11,712 nucleotides of DNA, from assembly GCA_946482115.1 (NCBI GenBank), contig CAMLQP010000070.1:1-11712 (forward strand), in the 5' to 3' direction. The position numbers and the translations under genes were made by a program. The DNA is from an uncultured Comamonadaceae bacterium (GTDB taxonomy: Bacteria > Pseudomonadota > Gammaproteobacteria > Burkholderiales > Burkholderiaceae). The notes beneath the pieces were generated by a model that was not told the origin of the DNA, did no database searches, and saw nothing but the letters and a program-made list of their open reading frames with translations. Below are positions 1 through 6,257 of this stretch, in pieces. The number at the start of each line of letters is the position of its first letter. Position 1 is the stretch's first letter.

Positions 1-323
1 TGTACCTGAGCGACCTGACGCCGGCCATGAAGCCCAGCGACGCCTTCGCCCACATCGCGCACCGCACCACCGAGCGGGTGTCCATCGACGACCTCGAAGG
101 CCGCATCACCACCAGCCTGGTCACGCCGTACCCGCCGGGCATCCCGCTGCTGATCCCGGGCGAGGTGTTCAACAAGAAGATCGTGGACTACCTGAAATTC
201 AACCGCGAGTTCGCGCGCGAGTGTCCGGGCTTCGAAACCGACATCCACGGCCTGGTGACGGAAACGGGCAATGACGGGCAGAAGCGCTACTTCGCCGATT
301 GCGTGAAAGCGGATACAGTCTGA
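1..323 (+). CDS. Orn/Lys/Arg decarboxylase, C-terminal fragment (5' end outside window)
   Basis: The reading frame is open from base 3 and ends at TGA 321-323, giving the last 106 residues of a larger protein. The fragment matches the C-terminal domain of the fold-type I, PLP-dependent ornithine/lysine/arginine decarboxylases. The clearest signature is the GRITTSLVTPYPPGIPLLIPG stretch with following E, then the helical segment around KKIVDYLKFNREF and the closing FETDIHGLV. These enzymes decarboxylate a basic amino acid to a polyamine-type amine in the cytoplasm, for acid resistance or polyamine synthesis. The PLP lysine and substrate-determining residues lie upstream of the window, so the substrate cannot be called. 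The internal ATG at base 27 is not the start, because homology continues upstream of it (YLSDLTPA). The next gene, ydcH-like, begins 37 bases downstream on the same strand, so the two may share a transcript. Confidence 0.9.
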   Translation, partial: YLSDLTPAMKPSDAFAHIAHRTTERVSIDDLEGRITTSLVTPYPPGIPLLIPGEVFNKKIVDYLKFNREFARECPGFETDIHGLVTETGNDGQKRYFADCVKADTV

Positions 324-360
324 GCAGCCTCCCCTCCAGTGGGGGCAAGGAGCCGGCCGG

Positions 361-582
361 ATGTTTCCCGAGTACCGCGAGCTGATCTCCCGACTGAAGG
401 CGAGCGATCCGCACTTCACCAAGCTGTTCAACCAGCACAACCAGCTGGACCAGAAGATACAGAACATGGAAACCCACCTCGAACCGGGCACGCCCCTGGA
501 GGTGGAAAACCTGAAGAAGGAAAAACTGCACCTGAAGGATCAGCTCTACGCGATCCTCAGGAAAGCTAACGGGGCCGGTTGA
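361..582 (+). CDS. YdcH/DUF465 family small coiled-coil protein
   Basis: A 73-residue, charged, wholly helical protein with no signal peptide or membrane segment. The start MFPEYRELISRLK, the central F..LF..HNQLDQKI and the lysine-rich segment LKKEKLHLKDQLYAIL match the DUF465/YdcH family. That family consists of short cytoplasmic proteins of unknown biochemical role that form helical hairpins or coiled coils. The start is well supported: AAGGAG at 347-352 sits 8 bases before the ATG. Its 3' end overlaps the 3' end of the opposite-strand ligase gene by 17 bases (566-582). It follows the decarboxylase on the same strand after 37 bases, a spacer that contains a weak CCCC/GGGG stem (331-334 with 341-344). 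I am confident of the family; its function is not known. Confidence 0.88.
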   Translation: MFPEYRELISRLKASDPHFTKLFNQHNQLDQKIQNMETHLEPGTPLEVENLKKEKLHLKDQLYAILRKANGAG

Positions 583-1423
583 GGTCGGCGTCCACGCGCA
601 CGCGCAGGAAATGCGCGAACCGCGGCAGGCCGTGGCGGGTGAGCCCCCGGTGGCGGTAGGTCACCCAGGTGCCCACGGGCGGCGGGTGGTCGCGCAGCGC
701 GTCGCTCAGCCCCGTGCCCAGGCGAAAGCGCCGGCCCTCGGGCGTCTGCACCAGCAGGGCTCCGAGCCGCCCGGCATGGCGGCCCTGGCCCGGCAGGTGG
801 CCCACCACCTGTGCCTCGGCATCATCGTGCGGCTTCAGTTTGAGCAGGTCACCGCTGCGCCCGTGCCGGTACAGGGCCTCGCCCCGATGCAGCATCAGGC
901 CTTCGCCCCCGGCTTCGACCACCGCGCGCAGTTGCTGCTGCAGGTCGGCTTCGGTGGTGCCGCGCCGCTGCTCCACCACCTGCAGCCAGGGGCTGATGCG
1001 GCGGACCTGCAGGGCTTGCAGCGCCTCGACCCGCTGCGAGAAGGTGCCACCGTGCGCGGGCAGGTCGAACACCATGAAACGCAGGGTTTGCCAGGCGGGG
1101 TCGTCGGGCGGTTCGCGGCGCACAGCGGACACCGTGGCTTCGAAGCGGCCACGTCCACCCCACAGTTCGCCGTCCATGGGGTGCTCGGGCCAGCCCTGGG
1201 TGAACCAGGCAGGCGCCATGATCGGGTAGCCGCCGCGCGAAACCAGCTGGCGGCCGTCCCACCGGGCGCGCACGCCATCGAGCTTTTCGCTGATCCAGTA
1301 GGTCGCCAGCGGCAGGCCGGGGCGGTGGTCGTCGGCCAGCATGAGGGCCGGTGGCTGGGCCGCGGCCCAGGCGGCCGCGCACGCCAGCGCCAGCGCGAGC
1401 CAGGCCCGCAGCACCTTGCGCAT
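566..1423 (-). CDS. ligE: Lig E-type ATP-dependent DNA ligase with signal peptide
   Basis: A 285-residue protein. Residues 1-22 form a signal peptide (basic start, alanine/leucine-rich core, AAAQ cleavage region), so the enzyme is probably periplasmic. The nucleotidyltransferase motifs follow: motif I EKLDGVR at 46-52, with K47 the expected adenylated lysine; MDGELW at 83-88; motif III FMVFDLP at 116-122; motif IV EGLMLHR at 174-180; and motif V LLKLKP at 193-198. A short OB-fold-like region closes the protein (about 205-275). There is no extra DNA-binding domain, which is the hallmark of the minimal Lig E class. These enzymes seal nicks in duplex DNA using ATP, and a role in extracellular or incoming DNA is proposed for the class. 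AGGGAGAG (1434-1427 on this strand) precedes the ATG by three bases. The gene lies 49 bases downstream of fabI in the same direction, so co-transcription is plausible. Its end overlaps ydcH tail-to-tail. Confidence 0.88.
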   Translation of the reverse strand: MRKVLRAWLALALACAAAWAAAQPPALMLADDHRPGLPLATYWISEKLDGVRARWDGRQLVSRGGYPIMAPAWFTQGWPEHPMDGELWGGRGRFEATVSAVRREPPDDPAWQTLRFMVFDLPAHGGTFSQRVEALQALQVRRISPWLQVVEQRRGTTEADLQQQLRAVVEAGGEGLMLHRGEALYRHGRSGDLLKLKPHDDAEAQVVGHLPGQGRHAGRLGALLVQTPEGRRFRLGTGLSDALRDHPPPVGTWVTYRHRGLTRHGLPRFAHFLRVRVDADLNRPR

Positions 1424-1472
1424 GTTCTCTCCCTGATGTTGTCGTTGTTCTTGTCTGGCCAGCCGTGTGGGA

Positions 1473-2267
1473 TCAGCCCGCGGCCGGTTCGGCGATGCCG
1501 CCCACCACGTTGCTGAAGCCGCCGTCCACGTAGGTGATCTCGGCGCTCACGCCGCCGGCCAGGTTGCTCAGCAGGAAGGCGGCCACGTTGCCGACGTCGT
1601 CGATGGTGACGTTGCGGCGGATCGGCGAGGTTTCGGCCACCACGGAGAGGATCTTGCCGAAGCCCTTGATGCCGCTGGCCGCCAGTGTCTTGATGGGGCC
1701 GGCGCTGATGCCGTTGACGCGGATGCCCCGGGGACCCAGCGACTCGGCCAGATAGCGCACCGAGGCCTCCAGGCTGGCCTTGGCCAGGCCCATGGTGTTG
1801 TAGTTGGGCACCACGCGGATGGAGCCCAGGTAGCTCAGCGTCAGCAGGGCCGACTGGTCGTTCAGGTAGGGCAGGGCGGCCTTGGCCATGGCCGGGAAGC
1901 TGTAGGCGCTGATGTCGTGCGCGATCTTGAAGGCCTCCCGCGAGAGCCCGTCGAGGAAGTCGCCCGCGATCGCCTCGCGCGGCGCGAAGCCGATGGCGTG
2001 CACGAAGCCGTCGAACTTGGGCCAGTGGGCCGAGAGGTCGGTGAACAGTTTCTCGATCTGGGCGTCATCCCCCACGTCGCAGTCGAACACCAGCGAGGAG
2101 CCGAAATCGGCCGCGAATTCGGTGATGCGGTCCTTGAAGCGCTCGCCCACGTAGCTGAAGGCCAGTTCGGCCCCTTGCGCGTGGCAGGCCTTGGCGATGC
2201 CGTAGGCGATGGAACGGTTGGACAGCACGCCGGTGATCAGCAGTTTTTTGCCCGTCAGAAAACCCAT
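1473..2267 (-). CDS. fabI: Enoyl-[acyl-carrier-protein] reductase (NADH), FabI
   Basis: A 264-residue short-chain-dehydrogenase-fold protein, full length for FabI. It reduces trans-2-enoyl-ACP to acyl-ACP in the last step of each cytoplasmic fatty-acid elongation cycle. Visible signatures: the N-terminal nucleotide-binding segment [20 protein letters not shown] (6-25); the FDCDV segment at 61-65; AIGFAPRE at 91-98; and the catalytic pair Y156 and K163 in [14 protein letters not shown], spaced Y-x6-K as in FabI and at the same positions as the E. coli enzyme. G93, M159 and F203, positions where changes are known to give triclosan resistance, carry the ordinary residues, so it looks like a drug-sensitive enzyme. 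The ATG is preceded by TGGAG (2280-2276 on this strand) at about 8 bases. The gene is divergent from yejA with only 37 bases between start codons, and is followed by the Lig E gene. Confidence 0.97.
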   Translation of the reverse strand: MGFLTGKKLLITGVLSNRSIAYGIAKACHAQGAELAFSYVGERFKDRITEFAADFGSSLVFDCDVGDDAQIEKLFTDLSAHWPKFDGFVHAIGFAPREAIAGDFLDGLSREAFKIAHDISAYSFPAMAKAALPYLNDQSALLTLSYLGSIRVVPNYNTMGLAKASLEASVRYLAESLGPRGIRVNGISAGPIKTLAASGIKGFGKILSVVAETSPIRRNVTIDDVGNVAAFLLSNLAGGVSAEITYVDGGFSNVVGGIAEPAAG

Positions 2268-2304
2268 GGGTCAGTCTCCAGAAAATATTGGGCAGAATTG
2301 TCGC
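2268..2304. promoter_or_regulatory. Very short divergent fabI/yejA spacer
   Basis: Only 37 bases separate the two start codons. The spacer holds the fabI Shine-Dalgarno (TGGAG on the minus strand) and a small AT-rich island at 2281-2290 (GAAAATATTG), unusual in this GC-rich DNA. Read on the minus strand, the island gives CAATATTTTC, which could serve as a -10 element for fabI. No convincing -35 element at proper spacing is visible on either strand, and yejA has no clear Shine-Dalgarno. At least one of the two promoters must lie inside the neighbouring coding sequence. The assignment as a promoter is inference. Confidence 0.3.
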
Positions 2305-4098
2305 ATGCGACCTTGGCTGCTTTCCCTGCTCTGGCTCGTGTGCGCCGCCCCGGCCTGGGCCGCGCACGGCTACGCGCTGTGGGGCGATCTGAAATACCCG
2401 CCCGGCTTCGCCCGCTTCGATTACGTCAACCCCCAGGCCCCCAAGGGCGGCGAGCTGCGCCTGGTCAGCAACCTGCGGCTGTCCACTTTCGACAAGTACA
2501 ACCCCTTCACCATGAAGGGCAGCGCGCCGGCCTACCTGTCGGGCCTGATGTTCGAGTCGCTGCTGATCGGCTCCCTGGACGAAACCGCCAGCGGCTACGG
2601 CCTGCTGGCCGAGGATGTGACGGTGGCGCCCGATGGCCTGAGCGCCACCTTCCGCCTGCGCCGCGAGGCGCGCTTCCACAACGGCTCGCCGGTGCTGGCC
2701 CGTGACGTCAAGCACAGCTACGACACGCTGATGGGGCCGTTCACCTCGCCGGCCTACAAGACGCTGCTGGCCGATGTGGCGGGCCTGGACGTGCTGGACG
2801 AGCGCACCGTGCGCTACCGCTTCCGGCTGCCCAACCGCGAGCTGCCGCTGACCGTGGGCGGGCTGCCGGTGTTCAGCCACGAGTGGGGGCAGGGCAAGCC
2901 CTTCGACCAGGTGGTGATGGACACGCCCATCGGCAGCGGGCCCTACAAGATCGGCCCGGTGCGTTTCGGCAAGGACATCACCTACCTGCGCGACCCGGGC
3001 TACTGGGCGCGCGACCTGAACGTGCGCCGGGGCAGCGCCAACTTCGACCGCATAACGGTCAAGATCTACAAGGACAACACCGCCCGGCTGGAAGCCCTCA
3101 AGGCTGGCGAGTTTGACCTGATGCGCTTCTTCTCGGCTGGCGACTGGGCGCGCCGCGTGAACGGCCGGCGTTTCGACTCGGGCGAATTGGTCAAGGGTGA
3201 GTTCCAGCACAGGCTGCCGTCCGGCTTCCAGAGCTACGTGCTCAACACCCGCCGCCCGCTGCTGCAGGACGTGCGCGTGCGCGAGGCCCTGGGCCTGGCC
3301 ATGGACTACGAGTGGCTCAACCGTCAGCTGTTCTACAACAGCTACCAGCGTGTCACCGGCCTGTTCGGCAACACGGTCTGCCAGGCGGCGGGCGAGCCTT
3401 CGGCCGAGGAGATCGCGCTGCTCGAACCCTGGCGGCGCCAGCTGCCACCGGCCGTTTTCGGCCCGATGTACCGGCCGCCGCGCACCGACGGCGACAGCTC
3501 GCTGCGCGCCAACCTGCGGCGCGCGCAGGCGCTGCTGGCCGAGGCCGGCTGGGCCGTCGGCACGGATGGCGTGCTGCGCAACGCCCAGGGCCAGGTTTTC
3601 GAACTCGAATACATGGACAGCAATGAAGGCGGCGCACGCACCGTGCTGCCCTGGGCGCGCAACCTCGAGAAGCTGGGCGTGCGGCTGCGCTACCGCGCGG
3701 TCGATTTCGCGCTGTTCCAGGAGCGGCTGCGCCGCTTCGACTACGACGTCATGACCATCAACTTCCCCGGCACGCACAGCCCGGGGCAGGAGTACGCCGA
3801 CCTGTTCGGCAGCCAGGCTGCGAAGACACCGGACTCGGGCAACTACGCCGGGGTGGCCAGCCCGGCGGTGGACGCCCTGATCGCCCGCATGGCGGCGGCG
3901 AAGACCCAGGCCGAGCTGCTGCCGGCCTGCCACGCGCTGGAGCGGGTGATCGCGCACAGCCATTACCTGGTGCCGCAGTGGACCGCCGGCACCCACCGCA
4001 TGGCCTACAACCAGAGCCGGCTGGCACGCCCCGACGTGGTTCCGCCGTATTTCCAGGGCGAGGCCTGGGCCATCGACACCTGGTGGGCAAAACCGTGA
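2305..4098 (+). CDS. yejA: YejA-like periplasmic peptide-binding protein of an ABC importer
   Basis: A 597-residue solute-binding protein of the SBP_bac_5 (DppA/OppA) family, close to the usual length of about 600 for YejA. Residues 1-19 (MRPWLLSLLWLVCAAPAWA) form a signal peptide with an AWA-A cleavage site. The lone Cys in it lacks a lipobox, so the protein should be soluble in the periplasm. The mature start HGYALWGDLKYPPGFARFDYV followed by PQAPKGG is typical of YejA. Family-type segments follow: TFRLRREARFHNG with the DVKHSYDTL helix, PIGSGPYKI, and a C-terminal region ending YFQGEAWAIDTWWAKP. It captures oligopeptides, including microcin-C-like compounds in enterobacteria, and delivers them to YejBE. 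The ATG at 2305 was chosen because the signal peptide begins there; an in-frame ATG at 2209 would extend the protein into the start of fabI. No good ribosome-binding site is visible. Confidence 0.95.
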   Translation: MRPWLLSLLWLVCAAPAWAAHGYALWGDLKYPPGFARFDYVNPQAPKGGELRLVSNLRLSTFDKYNPFTMKGSAPAYLSGLMFESLLIGSLDETASGYGLLAEDVTVAPDGLSATFRLRREARFHNGSPVLARDVKHSYDTLMGPFTSPAYKTLLADVAGLDVLDERTVRYRFRLPNRELPLTVGGLPVFSHEWGQGKPFDQVVMDTPIGSGPYKIGPVRFGKDITYLRDPGYWARDLNVRRGSANFDRITVKIYKDNTARLEALKAGEFDLMRFFSAGDWARRVNGRRFDSGELVKGEFQHRLPSGFQSYVLNTRRPLLQDVRVREALGLAMDYEWLNRQLFYNSYQRVTGLFGNTVCQAAGEPSAEEIALLEPWRRQLPPAVFGPMYRPPRTDGDSSLRANLRRAQALLAEAGWAVGTDGVLRNAQGQVFELEYMDSNEGGARTVLPWARNLEKLGVRLRYRAVDFALFQERLRRFDYDVMTINFPGTHSPGQEYADLFGSQAAKTPDSGNYAGVASPAVDALIARMAAAKTQAELLPACHALERVIAHSHYLVPQWTAGTHRMAYNQSRLARPDVVPPYFQGEAWAIDTWWAKP

Positions 4099-4203
4099 GG
4101 CCCCCACGCTCCGCCGTTACACGGGGCGCTGCCCCCCAGGGGGGCTGGTCTTGCCTGGGGCGGCCCGGCGCGGCGGCCGGTCGGCGCTCCTCATAATCGA
4201 CGT
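4099..4203. repeat. GC-rich inverted-repeat spacer between yejA and yejB
   Basis: A 105-base non-coding stretch with several overlapping stems. These are CCGT/ACGG (4114-4117 with 4121-4124), GGGGC-GCT-GCCCC (4123-4135), and a near-perfect palindrome GCCCCCC-A-GGGGGGC (4131-4145). The last two share bases 4131-4135, so they exclude each other. No U-run follows, so this is not a classical intrinsic terminator. The style resembles GC-rich intergenic elements I associate with Comamonadaceae. The spacer at 11319-11416 shares the CGGCCCGGCG core (here 4161-4170). In the mRNA it could stabilise the yejA 3' end or lower expression of yejBEF relative to yejA; this is inference. Confidence 0.5.
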
Positions 4204-5229
4204 ATGTGGTCGTACATCCTCAAGCGCCTGCTGCTCATGATCCCCACGCTGCTGGGGGTGCTGCTCGTCACCTTCGTGGTGGTGCAGTTCGTGCCCGGCG
4301 GGCCGGTGGAGCAGTACCTGGCCGAGGCGCGCGCGGGTGAGGGCGGTGGTGATGCCGGCGCCCTGAGCTACCGGGGCGGCCAGGGCGTGGATCCCAAGCG
4401 GCTGGAGGAGATCAAGGCGCTCTACGGCTTCGACAAGCCCGCGCACGAGCGCTTCGTGCAGATGCTGGGCCAGTTCGCGCGGTTCGACCTGGGGCGCAGC
4501 TTCTTCCAGAACAAGGACGTTTGGGAGCTGATCGCCGAGAAGCTGCCGGTGTCCATCAGCCTGGGCCTGTGGACCTTTTTCATCAGCTACGGCGTGGCCG
4601 TGCCGCTCGGCGTGGCCAAGGCGGTGCGGGCGGGTTCGCGTTTCGACCTCGTCACCACGCTGATCGTGCTGGTGGGTTACGCGATACCGGGTTTCGTGCT
4701 GGGCGTGGCGCTGCTGGTGATCTTTGGCGGGCAGCTGCAGTGGTTCCCGCTGCGCGGCCTGACCTCGGCCAACTGGGACGAGCTCGGCTGGGCCGCACGC
4801 GTGGTCGACTACCTCTGGCACATCGCGCTGCCGGTCACGGCCATGGTGCTGGGCAGCTTCGCGGTCACCACCATGCTGACCAAGAACGCCTTCCTGGAGG
4901 AAATCCGCAAGCAGTACGTGCTGACCGCCCGGGCCAAGGGCCTGAGCGACCGGCAGGTGCTCTGGAAACACGTGTTCCGCAATGCGCTGATCCCCATCGT
5001 CACCGGCTTCCCGGCGGCCTTCATCGGCGCCTTCTTCACCGGCTCGCTGCTGATCGAGACGCTGTTCTCTCTCGACGGCCTGGGCCTGCTGAGCTACGAG
5101 AGCGTGATCCGGCGCGACTACCCCGTGGTGCTGGGCACGCTGTACCTGTTCACGCTGATCGGCCTGGTCACCAAGCTGATTTCCGACCTCTGCTATGTCT
5201 GGGTGGATCCCCGTGTCAAGTTCGACTAG
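4204..5229 (+). CDS. yejB: YejB-like ABC transporter permease
   Basis: A 341-residue inner-membrane permease of the DppB/OppB class, slightly shorter than enterobacterial YejB. The N-terminal helix (about 5-30, MWSYILKRLLLMIPTLLGVL) is typical of the B subunits and is followed by the conserved FVPGGPVEQYL. A periplasmic loop (about 31-110) carries the FGRS-like FDLGRSFFQNKDVW segment. Further membrane helices lie near 115-140, 150-177, 205-226, 265-290 and 308-330. The cytoplasmic EAA loop, which docks on the ATPase, is at about 238-260 (TARAKGLSDRQVLWKHVFRN). The protein ends in the family-typical YVWVDPRVKF. It pairs with YejE to form the channel. The upstream region has no strong Shine-Dalgarno (CCTCATAATCGACGT before ATG). 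The 3' end overlaps yejE. Confidence 0.95.
   Translation: MWSYILKRLLLMIPTLLGVLLVTFVVVQFVPGGPVEQYLAEARAGEGGGDAGALSYRGGQGVDPKRLEEIKALYGFDKPAHERFVQMLGQFARFDLGRSFFQNKDVWELIAEKLPVSISLGLWTFFISYGVAVPLGVAKAVRAGSRFDLVTTLIVLVGYAIPGFVLGVALLVIFGGQLQWFPLRGLTSANWDELGWAARVVDYLWHIALPVTAMVLGSFAVTTMLTKNAFLEEIRKQYVLTARAKGLSDRQVLWKHVFRNALIPIVTGFPAAFIGAFFTGSLLIETLFSLDGLGLLSYESVIRRDYPVVLGTLYLFTLIGLVTKLISDLCYVWVDPRVKFD
5202..5207 (+). promoter_or_regulatory. Ribosome-binding site favouring a GTG start for yejE
   Basis: GGTGGA at 5202-5207 inside the end of yejB lies 5 bases before GTG 5213. The alternative in-frame ATG at 5195 is preceded only by pyrimidine-rich sequence (CCGACCTCTGCT). This spacing argues for the GTG as the yejE start, giving an N-terminus of M-SSSTRPSPSPARRAW. 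Confidence 0.45.
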
Positions 5230-6256
5230 ACCTTCCCCCAGCCCGGCCCGGCGTGCCTGGCAGCGTTTCCGCCGCAACCGCCTGGGTTACTGGAGCCTGG
5301 TGGTGTTCTGCGCGCTGGTGGGCTTGAGCCTGTTCGCCGAGGTGCTGTCCAACGACAAACCCCTGCTGGTGCGCTACGAAGGCAAGACCTACCTGCCGCT
5401 GGTCAACGACTATCCCGAGACCGTGTTCGGCGGCGACTTCCACACCCCCACCGACTACCTCGACCCCTTCATCCGCGAACGCCTGAGTGCCGGTGACAAC
5501 TGGGCGATCTACCCGCCCAACCCCTACGGCCCGCGCACCATCAACTACTTCGCCAGGGATCCCAACCCGTCGGGCCCCACGCGCGACAACTGGTTCGGCA
5601 CCGACGACCGGGGCCGCGACATGCTGGCGCAGCTGATCTACGGCTTCCGGGTCAGTGTGCTGTTCGCGCTGGCGCTCACCGCCATCGGCGTGGTGCTGGG
5701 CGTGGTGGCGGGCGCGGTGCAGGGCTTCTTCGGCGGCAAGACCGATCTGGCCTTCCAGCGCTTCATCGAGATCTGGGGCTCCATGCCGGAGCTCTACCTG
5801 CTCATCATCTTCAGCGCCGTGTTCGCCCCCAGCCTCGCGCTCCTGCTGGTGCTGCTGAGCCTGTTCGGCTGGATGGGCCTGTCCGACTACGTGCGGGCCG
5901 AGTTCCTGCGCAACCGGCAGATGGACTACGTGCGGGCGGCGCGCGCGCTGGGCGTGGGCAACGCGTCCATCATCTGGCGCCACATCCTGCCCAACAGCCT
6001 GACGCCGGTCGTCACCTTCCTGCCTTTCCGCATGAGCGCGGCCATCCTGGCGCTCACCTCGCTGGACTTCCTGGGCCTGGGCGTGCCGCCCGACACGCCT
6101 TCGCTGGGCCAGCTGCTGAACCAGGGCAAGGCCAACATCGATGCCTGGTGGATCTCGCTGTCCACCTTCGGCGTGCTGGTGCTCACGCTGCTGCTGCTGA
6201 CCTTCATGGGCGATGCGCTGCGCGACGCGCTGGACCCTCGCAAGCAGGACCGTTGA
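5213..6256 (+). CDS. yejE: YejE-like ABC transporter permease
   Basis: A 347-residue inner-membrane permease of the DppC/OppC class. A basic leader ARRAWQRFRRNRLGYWSL (12-29) precedes the first helix (about 27-45). Next comes a long periplasmic segment (about 46-138) containing YPETVFGGDFHTPTDY and the family motif WFGTDDRGRDMLAQLIYG (127-144). Further helices lie near 147-170, 190-220, 265-290 and 316-334. The EAA loop is at about 239-261 (YVRAARALGVGNASIIWRHI), followed by LGLGVPPDTPSLGQLL (287-302) and the GDALRDALDPR end seen across this class. I chose GTG 5213 for its upstream GGTGGA; the ATG at 5195 would add six residues. Either start overlaps yejB (17 or 35 bases), indicating translational coupling. 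Only one base separates its stop from the yejF ATG. Confidence 0.93.
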   Translation: MSSSTRPSPSPARRAWQRFRRNRLGYWSLVVFCALVGLSLFAEVLSNDKPLLVRYEGKTYLPLVNDYPETVFGGDFHTPTDYLDPFIRERLSAGDNWAIYPPNPYGPRTINYFARDPNPSGPTRDNWFGTDDRGRDMLAQLIYGFRVSVLFALALTAIGVVLGVVAGAVQGFFGGKTDLAFQRFIEIWGSMPELYLLIIFSAVFAPSLALLLVLLSLFGWMGLSDYVRAEFLRNRQMDYVRAARALGVGNASIIWRHILPNSLTPVVTFLPFRMSAAILALTSLDFLGLGVPPDTPSLGQLLNQGKANIDAWWISLSTFGVLVLTLLLLTFMGDALRDALDPRKQDR

Positions 6257-6257
6257 C

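Noticed and set aside
339..569. 76-codon plus-strand frame overlapping the YdcH-like gene
   Set aside because: It overlaps the well-supported 361-582 gene in another frame, has no family resemblance and lacks a good ribosome-binding site.
611..1516. 301-codon plus-strand open frame opposite the ligase gene
   Set aside because: The translation has no recognisable domain and lies antisense to the ligase, whose motifs I, III, IV and V are clear.
2305..2361. YejA as a lipoprotein because of the Cys in its leader
   Set aside because: The residue before the Cys is Val, not Gly, Ala or Ser, so there is no lipobox, and a normal AWA-A signal peptidase I site follows.
2065..4107. 680-codon open frame on the minus strand opposite yejA
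   Set aside because: It is antisense to a clear YejA with signal peptide and family motifs; the translation is rich in His, Gln, Ala and Arg with no domain. Long antisense open frames are expected from GC-rich codon use.
4131..4145. Palindrome as a standard intrinsic terminator after yejA
   Set aside because: No U-run follows the stem, and the next three genes belong to the same transporter, so full termination here would be unlikely.
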